A DNA stretch of 33,743 nucleotides from a virus: positions 1 to 33,743 of IMG/VR virus record IMGVR_UViG_3300020084_000049. The stretch is one strand, 5' to 3'. The notes beneath the pieces are model-generated. The model was not told where the DNA came from. It ran no database searches and saw only the letters and a list, made by a program, of their open reading frames with translations. This document shows, one piece after another, positions 15,818-21,264 of the stretch (position 1 is its first letter; the number at the start of each line of letters is the position of its first letter). The translations under genes were made by a program, and so were the position numbers.

Positions 15818-15839
15818 AAAAAAAGGAGGTCAAGCCTCC
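15818..15839 (-). terminator. Intrinsic terminator of the small-gene cassette
   Basis: GGAGG/CCTCC stem, extended by a G-U and an A-U pair, with a 5-nt loop and then T7 on the minus strand. The TGA of the 61-residue gene lies in the loop, so the stop codon and terminator share bases. Confidence 0.82.
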
Positions 15840-16015
15840 CTAAAGTTATTTAAATAATACCAATCTTCTGCAGTTTCGTAACTCTCAAAGTAGTGGATTC
15901 TACCTTTCCAAACTAAAGTAAATCTTCCAATCAAGCTATCGAAACCGATGTTAGGCTTACCATCCTCTTCAATTTCGTCTTCGACATAGAGACGATCTTC
16001 TGGAACTTCACTCAT
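15830..16015 (-). CDS. Small acidic hypothetical protein, 61 aa
   Basis: 61 residues; the first third is acidic (PEDRLYVEDEIEEDG) and the rest looks like a small beta-rich domain (GRFTLVWKGRIHYFESYETAEDWYYL). The aromatic content is high. Family not recognised. The start overlaps the upstream 49-residue gene by 8 nt, and the stop is inside the terminator loop, so this is the last gene of the cassette between the terminase genes. Confidence 0.75.
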   Translation of the reverse strand: MSEVPEDRLYVEDEIEEDGKPNIGFDSLIGRFTLVWKGRIHYFESYETAEDWYYLNNFREA

Positions 16016-16157
16016 CTAAAACCTTCTCCCTTTCTACTCTTGCGAGTTCACGTTCAATTATAGCACGAACTTGTCTTGCTCGTCCAGTCTCTCTAAATTG
16101 CTCTAGTATAAAAAGTTCTCTTTGTAGGTCTTCGATCGAGGGAAATCTTTCTTCCAT
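16008..16157 (-). CDS. Small helical hypothetical protein, 49 aa
   Basis: A 49-residue frame, highly charged (many Arg and Glu) and predicted helical throughout, starting MEERFPSIEDLQRELF. It starts 4 nt after the stop of the 34-residue membrane peptide and overlaps the 61-residue gene by 8 nt. Coupling on both sides and the clean codon pattern support it. The mix of Arg and Glu at regular spacing fits a short coiled coil. No family is recognised and no function can be proposed from sequence. Confidence 0.65.
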   Translation of the reverse strand: MEERFPSIEDLQRELFILEQFRETGRARQVRAIIERELARVEREKVLDE

Positions 16158-16161
16158 AACA

Positions 16162-16266
16162 CTACTCTGTGAATGCAATCCAGAGTATATATCCTACGCA
16201 GAAAAGTGTCAATAATAATCCTACACAAAGGATTGCTACAACACCATATGGAAAATCTTGTGGCAT
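16162..16266 (-). CDS. 34-residue single-span membrane peptide
   Basis: A 34-residue frame starting MPQDFPYG, followed by one long hydrophobic span of about 23 residues (VVAILCVGLLLTLFCVGYIL) and a short tail ending AFTE. The start codon overlaps the stop of the zinc-ribbon gene (TAATG), and the next gene begins 4 nt after its TAG. Size and topology would suit a small holin-like or membrane-anchoring peptide. Nothing identifies it as a lysis protein, and I know no named family for it. Confidence 0.65.
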   Translation of the reverse strand: MPQDFPYGVVAILCVGLLLTLFCVGYILWIAFTE

Positions 16267-16478
16267 TATGGGTGATCTTCTTCTAATTCTTTAAGTCTTT
16301 TTCCCCAGGTTGTTCCCTTTTCGGAACCCCTCTTAGGATTTATACAACTATCATCTCCAAATTGATTACAAACAAGACCTGCTAGATCATCTTCATTTCC
16401 AAGCTTGTTTGTACCAGTCCAATAATGTTGGTTGCCAATCCAGGTAGCCCCGCATTTAGGGCATATCTTTGTGTTCAT
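16266..16478 (-). CDS. Small zinc-ribbon-like protein, 70 aa
   Basis: 70 residues with a metal-binding pattern: CPKCG (Cys6, Cys9) and a second pair Cys37 and Cys45 (CNQFGDDSC). The first pair is a classic zinc knuckle; the second is spaced seven residues apart, wider than usual, so a zinc site is likely but not certain. The end is basic and acidic by turns (KRLKELEEDHP). It overlaps the upstream membrane-protein gene by 23 nt, with a good SD (AAGGAG) inside it, and is joined to the next gene by TAATG. A DNA- or protein-binding role is plausible. Confidence 0.78.
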   Translation of the reverse strand: MNTKICPKCGATWIGNQHYWTGTNKLGNEDDLAGLVCNQFGDDSCINPKRGSEKGTTWGKRLKELEEDHP

Positions 16479-16686
16479 CTTTATACTCCTTGAGGAACTT
16501 TTGGAAGTCGGTTGTGTCTCTCACTAGTTTCCTCTTGAGTTTCCAACCCATCCATTTCATTTGAACTCTTACGAATGCATAACGCACTTGCAAATCCGCA
16601 TAAGCAAAAAGCTTCATGGTCTCTTCCAATCCAGCGTAAGCTACCAAGATTGCAAAGAAGACTATGATGAAATAAAAACCGTACAT
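16456..16686 (-). CDS. Small membrane protein, 76 aa, first in cassette
   Basis: 76 residues: an N-terminal hydrophobic span (YGFYFIIVFFAILVAYAG, residues 2-19), a middle with aromatic and basic residues, and a very basic cytoplasmic-type tail (WKLKRKLVRD). By the positive-inside rule the tail would stay in the cytoplasm. It is the first gene after a promoter region carrying an 11-bp inverted repeat, one arm of which covers its own start codon. I believe similar proteins occur upstream of gp17 in other cyanophages, but the function is unknown. Confidence 0.8.
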   Translation of the reverse strand: MYGFYFIIVFFAILVAYAGLEETMKLFAYADLQVRYAFVRVQMKWMGWKLKRKLVRDTTDFQKFLKEYKDEHKDMP

Positions 16687-16733
16687 TTTGGTAACTTTCT
16701 GCTACACAGATTATACCACTATTTACCAAAATG
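16684..16733 (-). repeat. 11-bp perfect inverted repeat around the cassette promoter
   Basis: CATTTTGGTAA (16684-16694) and its exact complement TTACCAAAATG (16723-16733) are separated by 28 bp. One arm includes the ATG of the 76-residue gene; the other overlaps a late-type box (16720-16727). A TATAAT hexamer (16710-16715) lies between them. It could be an operator or a start-codon-sequestering stem in read-through RNA. Confidence 0.75.
16710..16727 (-). promoter_or_regulatory. Overlapping late-type box and TATAAT hexamer
   Basis: On the minus strand GGTAAATA (16720-16727, TAAATA core) is followed by TATAAT (16710-16715). No good -35 is present at 17 bp (TGTTTC at 16733-16738 is poor), so the late-type reading is preferred. 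This is the only break between the 202-residue gene and the small-gene cassette. Confidence 0.45.
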
Positions 16734-16782
16734 AAACATTCTTAAAATTAATGTGATATATCAAAAGAAATTATTAATGATT

Positions 16783-17391
16783 TCATCGGCAGTTCCATCT
16801 CCTCAGTGCTTTATTGATTCTGCTATCTGGATCTCTAGCAGTTTTAGATGAAGTTAGCTTTGTCTTCATTCCTTTCATACGGCGACAGAATGATGCTCTA
16901 CGCTTAGCTCTTTTTCCTTTGGGTTTCTTTTCAGTAACTGCGGTCTGTAGTTTAGAACCTGGGTTCTCTTTACGATATGCATTAACTGCTTTCTGACTCA
17001 ACCCATCCGTTTTATCCTTACGATTGACTGACTGCCAATCCTCCTTTTGCATCTTCTTAACATTCTTCTGTGCTTCAGGGTGCTCTCTAGAGTATACTTT
17101 CTTATCGTTTGTAGATTTTTCTACCGCACATCCACAGTGCTCTCTAAATTCTTTGAATGTTTTCATTTTCCTTTCTTCTTTAGTTAGGAATACTGAAGAA
17201 TCTGTAGGATCAGATTCCCAAAACGTAACAACTCTACTTCCTGGATAAATCCTATCTACAATTCTTTGAGCTTGAGATCTTTGCATTAATGCAGTTTTAG
17301 ATCTAAAAACATTTACAGAAAAAGGTGACCCTCTCCACATCAAGGAGATGGTATAGTATCTACCATAAGAAGTGGGAAGTCTTTCCGCCAT
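16783..17391 (-). CDS. Two-part phage hypothetical with basic C-terminal motif (DUF6321-like)
   Basis: 202 residues. Residues 1-70 form a small domain (GRYYTISLMWRGSPFSVNVF, RIVDRIYPGSRVVTFWE). Residues 76-202 are strongly basic and end in a motif (SFCRRMKGMKTKLTSSKTA then DPDSRINKALRRWNC) that I associate with DUF6321, found in many T4-like cyanophage proteins; this is recognition from memory. An internal ATG at residue 76 (17164-17166) has its own SD (AAAGGA), so the basic part could also be made alone. The ATG overlaps the upstream stop by 1 nt (TGATG). A nucleic-acid or virion-interior role is plausible from the charge. Confidence 0.75.
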   Translation of the reverse strand: MAERLPTSYGRYYTISLMWRGSPFSVNVFRSKTALMQRSQAQRIVDRIYPGSRVVTFWESDPTDSSVFLTKEERKMKTFKEFREHCGCAVEKSTNDKKVYSREHPEAQKNVKKMQKEDWQSVNRKDKTDGLSQKAVNAYRKENPGSKLQTAVTEKKPKGKRAKRRASFCRRMKGMKTKLTSSKTARDPDSRINKALRRWNCR

Positions 17392-17690
17392 CAGTTTCTA
17401 TATGCAATAGAGGTTGCATACACAATTCCATCAGCGTAGATAAAATGTGCTGGATTCTTTTCAATAACTAAAGTTTCTTGAAGTGCAACTCTGATGGATG
17501 CAATTGGAGCTTGACCTTGGGTGGATACAATATTGATTGTTATACCATCTTGATCTTGAGTTGTTCCACCACCAAGAACCAAACCCGCTGGATAAACGTG
17601 AATTAATTTGGCATTACTTAAAGTCGTTGCAGTGCCACTACTGGTTGGTAATAACGCCGTAGTGTTCAGTGGCTTAATGATACCTGTCAT
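17391..17690 (-). CDS. Hypothetical small beta-rich phage protein, 99 aa
   Basis: 99 residues rich in Thr, Ala, Gly and Ile, with alternating hydrophobic positions (KLIHVYPAGLVLGGG, ITINIVSTQG, IRVALQETLVIEK) that suggest a small beta-sandwich, like many minor virion or decoration proteins. The family is not recognised. It lies directly downstream of gp16 with a late-type box on the gp16 stop codon and an SD (AGAAGG), and its TGA overlaps the next ATG. It is more likely structural than enzymatic, since there is no catalytic motif. Confidence 0.7.
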   Translation of the reverse strand: MTGIIKPLNTTALLPTSSGTATTLSNAKLIHVYPAGLVLGGGTTQDQDGITINIVSTQGQAPIASIRVALQETLVIEKNPAHFIYADGIVYATSIAYRN

Positions 17691-17712
17691 TTTATTTTAA
17701 GTGACCTTCTTT

Positions 17713-18132
17713 TTATTTATCTTTTTTCTTCGATGCGTCTTTCAACATCTTTTGTAGATCAGCCGTGCTTCCAACAAAAAGAGCATTAGTTACATTAGTA
17801 GGACCTTTTGCTTTCTCATCCTTAACATCTTTCTTGAGTTTTTGGAGTGCCATTAATTTATCGGCAACATCCCCTACGTGCTTGATTAACTGTCCAGCAA
17901 CTTCGTATGCTCTAGGGTGATCAGAAGACATAGCCAAATCAAGAGCGCCGTTGATAGCTTCTTGTCCTTTGTCCACCAGCAGGTATAAATTGGATCTTGC
18001 ATATTCATAGTCGCTTTGAACATCATCTCCATCAGGTTTTTCTTTCTTTACCTGAGGTTTTTCTTCTTGTTCAACTGGAACTATCTCGGCAAGAGTCTCA
18101 AATGCTTGATCTAAACCTTCAAAATTATCCAT
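17713..18132 (-). CDS. 16: Terminase small subunit gp16
   Basis: 139-residue protein that recognises the concatemer and regulates gp17. It has an acidic start, a central helical pair (DYEYARSNLYLLVDKGQEAI and HPRAYEVAGQLIKHVGDVAD) and a lysine-rich C-terminus (DASKKKDK). T4 gp16 is 164 residues with the same helical oligomerisation centre. The place right after gp15, overlapping by 8 nt, fits. Its stop codon is part of a GATAAATA box. Confidence 0.9.
   Translation of the reverse strand: MDNFEGLDQAFETLAEIVPVEQEEKPQVKKEKPDGDDVQSDYEYARSNLYLLVDKGQEAINGALDLAMSSDHPRAYEVAGQLIKHVGDVADKLMALQKLKKDVKDEKAKGPTNVTNALFVGSTADLQKMLKDASKKKDK
17714..17721 (-). promoter_or_regulatory. Late-type box overlapping the gp16 stop
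   Basis: GATAAATA on the minus strand matches seven of eight late-box bases and includes most of the gp16 stop codon. The ATG of the 99-residue gene is 24 nt downstream, with an SD between. Confidence 0.5.
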
Positions 18133-19126
18133 AGAAAGAAGTCAATTCATTAAATCCAAAGTCATCTCCAGCTTCAACCAGAGCATCATCTGCCGTAGTA
18201 ATTACATCGACAGGTGTTCCAGCAGCATGTGCGTCTGCTATAGTACCGTTCTGAGCTCGAACGACGGCAATCTTATTCGTACCTGGTTTTGATTTAACCT
18301 TCATTACTTCATTACCAATTTCTACAAATGCTCCAATTGGAATATTTGTAAAGTCCGCAACCTCAATAGTGAGAGTCTTAGTTGTAATTGCACTAACAAT
18401 AGTTGTTGTGTTATCCTTGTCTCTATCAACCAGTGCCTTTGGAGTAACTTGATAGGATACTTGTCTAGTTGCAGCTAAATCAACCTTGGTATGATAATCG
18501 ACAGTTGCTTTTTTGATTGGCGACGTTGTTCCAACGGGACCAAAGACGTATGCTTTAGCTGTAAAATTTAAAGTGAAGAGTGTGAGTTTGCGATCATCAA
18601 ATGATCCTTCATAATCATCTGAATATGAGATACTATTCAGAGTGATTGGAACGTCTCTAAACTCTTCCATCTCTTCTACAAGTTTGATGGTAAGGTTATA
18701 AGATGGTTGGAAGAATGGTAAAATCTGCTCGACAATTTCTAACGCATCATCATTTGTCTTTGAGATAATATTTAACTCAAAGTCAATATTGTATGGGACA
18801 GGAGTAAATTGCTTCTTGACTACGTTATTATCTACAGACTTAAATGTAGTTGTGATTGGAGCTAACTTTCTAGATGCATCATAAGAAATACCAGTCATCT
18901 CAAATGAAAGACGTGGTAAAGTAATAGCAACCTTTTGATTTAAGTCTGCTTGTTCTGTAATTCTTGCGAGAAACTTTTGGCGAGGTCCATATGCAAGAGG
19001 AACTTTCATCCTACTATAAGTAGTTCCATCTGGATTTTCTTTTCTTACTTCAATAGTATTGAAGACAGTTCCGAATGCAATAACACACTTTCGGATTATC
19101 TTATTATAAGTATAGGTTCCCAACAT
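18125..19126 (-). CDS. 15: Tail sheath terminator gp15
   Basis: 333-residue protein that caps the sheath and joins the tail to the neck. Residues 1-215 match the gp15 core: YTYNKIIRKCVIAFGTVFN, GPRQKFLARI, LPRLSFEMTGISYDASRKL, and PVPYNIDFELNIISK. T4 gp15 is 272 residues. Residues about 240-311 are an added small beta domain (LTIEVADFTNIPIGAFVEIG then VVRAQNGTIADAHAAGTPV). The last segment, DDFGFNELTSFYG, is again conserved-looking. It starts 1 nt after gp14 and overlaps gp16 by 8 nt. Confidence 0.94.
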   Translation of the reverse strand: MLGTYTYNKIIRKCVIAFGTVFNTIEVRKENPDGTTYSRMKVPLAYGPRQKFLARITEQADLNQKVAITLPRLSFEMTGISYDASRKLAPITTTFKSVDNNVVKKQFTPVPYNIDFELNIISKTNDDALEIVEQILPFFQPSYNLTIKLVEEMEEFRDVPITLNSISYSDDYEGSFDDRKLTLFTLNFTAKAYVFGPVGTTSPIKKATVDYHTKVDLAATRQVSYQVTPKALVDRDKDNTTTIVSAITTKTLTIEVADFTNIPIGAFVEIGNEVMKVKSKPGTNKIAVVRAQNGTIADAHAAGTPVDVITTADDALVEAGDDFGFNELTSFYG

Positions 19127-19127
19127 A

Positions 19128-20456
19128 TCAAGTAGCTACTCCAAATGGATTCGATTCAGTGAAATCTATAATGTCATCACCACTGACTTCATAGAATTCA
19201 TTTTCATAATATTTAGTATCTGTACTATCTATGTTATTATAAGAGTTGAGTGAAATGATCGCTCCAGAATTATCTCCAATAATCGCTTCACCGAGACTAA
19301 ATGATTTTGTTGGATTCTTGAGTTTAATCCAACCCTCAGATGAATCCCACTCAACGAGTTGTGCTTGAGAACCAGTTGTTCCACCAGTTACAGTTTCTGG
19401 CACAACAAAAGATCCAGTGATTCCTGATGGTGGAGCAGAGAATGAGACAGTGGCAGTGGTATATCCTGAACCTGCATTTGTTACATCAATAAGACGAACT
19501 GACTTGTAGTTTGATCCACCATCAAGTAACTTGATAGATGTTAAAACTCCATTCGTAAATACTGGAAGCATAGAAGCAGTTTGTCCACCAGTATCGGGAT
19601 CTGAGACAACGAGAATTGTTCTATCCTCGTCATAACTTAAACCACCATCAACGATAGTAACTGCTCTTATTTCTCCATCCTTTACAGTAGCTCTAATTTT
19701 TGCTGCTCGAATAGGAGTTCCACCAGTCAGAGATACTGTTGCGAGATATGCTTTTGCAGTAGCTCCATTTCCATCTCCAGCAATTGTTACTGTTGGTGCT
19801 TCCATATATGAAGATCCACCATTAGTAATCAGAACTTGCTCAATCGATCCATTATTACGAGTAAGATTAGCAGTTGCAGTTGTTCCAGTATCTTTAAGGT
19901 AGTAGTACTTAACAGTATATCCAGTATCAATAAGTTCTTCGTCTCCCTCAAAGATATCTCCTTTCTCATCTTGATATTCAAAGAGCTCACACTTGAGTTT
20001 AAATATGTAGTTCTTTCCAATCTGATAGAATGGTTCTTCGTGTTCTACAAATTTGATTTCAAAATAATTATTAGTTAGTGGGAAGTAAACCAGATCACCT
20101 TCCTGTGGTCTTGTTCCTAAAAGAACTTCTGGATCTGCTAGTAAAAACTGTGAGATAAGATCCTCAAATCTTTGCTGGGAAATGACAAGAGTAATCTCAT
20201 CGGATTGTCTAATTCCAAATTTAGTAAGTAAGTCTCCACCACCTTGGAATCCCTCGGCATTTTCTAAGTAAGCTTCGATGATATATGAGTCATCAAATTG
20301 AGAAATGATCTCTTCGTTAAAAACACTATCCTTACTAACAAGTTGTCTTGGAATATAAAGAATATCCATCCCAAACATCTTGAGATATTCCTCCACAAGA
20401 TTTTGTTGAAGGAATTGTTCGTTGCGAGTTCCGTGAGTGAAGTATACGTTTCTCAT
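19128..20456 (-). CDS. 14: Neck protein gp14 with a glycine-rich repeat insert
   Basis: 442-residue head-completion neck protein. Residues 1-185 match gp14 (VYFTHGTRNEQFLQQNLVEE, MFGMDILYIPR, LQNAEGF-type LENAEGFQGGGDLL, RPQEGDLVYFP, EEPFYQIGKNYIFKL). T4 gp14 is only 256 residues. The difference is an insert of about 220 residues (190-410) with four GG-x-x-Y turns (NGGSSY, DGGLSY, DGGSNY, NAGSGY) in beta-rich repeats. The core resumes as YYENEFYEVSGDDIIDF at the end. Coupled to gp13 by ATGA and to gp15 with a 1-nt gap. Confidence 0.93.
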   Translation of the reverse strand: MRNVYFTHGTRNEQFLQQNLVEEYLKMFGMDILYIPRQLVSKDSVFNEEIISQFDDSYIIEAYLENAEGFQGGGDLLTKFGIRQSDEITLVISQQRFEDLISQFLLADPEVLLGTRPQEGDLVYFPLTNNYFEIKFVEHEEPFYQIGKNYIFKLKCELFEYQDEKGDIFEGDEELIDTGYTVKYYYLKDTGTTATANLTRNNGSIEQVLITNGGSSYMEAPTVTIAGDGNGATAKAYLATVSLTGGTPIRAAKIRATVKDGEIRAVTIVDGGLSYDEDRTILVVSDPDTGGQTASMLPVFTNGVLTSIKLLDGGSNYKSVRLIDVTNAGSGYTTATVSFSAPPSGITGSFVVPETVTGGTTGSQAQLVEWDSSEGWIKLKNPTKSFSLGEAIIGDNSGAIISLNSYNNIDSTDTKYYENEFYEVSGDDIIDFTESNPFGVAT

Positions 20457-21262
20457 CCGATCATATCCAGCGGTGGCATTTCGTACATCGTGAGCATTTC
20501 TGACTCAAGTTTTTCTACTGCTTCTTTTCCTTCGTTGTAAATAAATTCACCGTTCATGGTGATTCCACCAGGAAGTTGAGCGCCCTGGAACTTAATCAGG
20601 TTTGCTCCCCACTGACGACGAATCAAAGCAGTTAGATATCTCTTAACCCAGATATCGTTATATACATTATTGTAATCTGCTGGATCAATAGCTCGATAAC
20701 ATTCGAATACCAAGTAGTCTCCAGCCGCAAGATCTTCTTGAACGTCGATATCTAAGAAGAGGCGATTTCCTCTCATATTAAATCTTACTTGCTTCTGCCC
20801 TTCGAGTAAAAAATAGATATCTTCAAGTCTTCTGTTTACCATTTCATAAGTCAGAATCTCAGTTTGAGTAAGATCCCAAAGATCATTAAGTCTCCACTGA
20901 TATCTAACATCAAAAAGATTAGTTGTATTTTTTGAAGTAAAATCAAAGATCTTGATCACACTTGTAATGTGAGATGGAAGTGTGATAAAATTATTTTGCT
21001 CTTTAAATGATGTAGATCTTGCACCAACCTGAGTCGTTGTAGTAGTCGTATCAGTTTTCATCAGGTCAATTGTTGCTTGATCAAATTGATACTTCAAATA
21101 AGTTTTGATGTATCCATCCATGTGACGCTCATTATAAAATTGGATAGCGTCATCTACGAGATCATCGATCTGATCATCATCGACGTTAATTTCTAATACT
21201 GGAGCTCCCAACTGACGCAGAGCGTAGTCGATAAGATTTTGTCTGGAAGATGGCTTTGACAT
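20453..21262 (-). CDS. 13: Neck protein gp13
   Basis: 269-residue head-completion protein that binds the portal after packaging, together with gp14. Typical segments are RQNLIDYALRQLGAPVLEIN, DDAIQFYNERHMDG, FECYRAIDPADYNNVYND and WVKRYLTALIRRQWG, followed by KFQGAQLPGG. T4 gp13 is 309 residues. The ATG comes 2 nt after the stop of the giant protease gene, so these two are almost certainly translated from the same message. Confidence 0.95.
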   Translation of the reverse strand: MSKPSSRQNLIDYALRQLGAPVLEINVDDDQIDDLVDDAIQFYNERHMDGYIKTYLKYQFDQATIDLMKTDTTTTTTQVGARSTSFKEQNNFITLPSHITSVIKIFDFTSKNTTNLFDVRYQWRLNDLWDLTQTEILTYEMVNRRLEDIYFLLEGQKQVRFNMRGNRLFLDIDVQEDLAAGDYLVFECYRAIDPADYNNVYNDIWVKRYLTALIRRQWGANLIKFQGAQLPGGITMNGEFIYNEGKEAVEKLESEMLTMYEMPPLDMIG

Positions 21263-21264
21263 GA

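Noticed and set aside
16767-16784. 18-bp imperfect palindrome (GAAAT...ATTTC) at the end of the 202-residue gene
   Set aside because: On the transcribed strand it has a C-A mismatch pair and only A-T pairs otherwise near the centre, with no T-run, so it is probably AT-rich chance.
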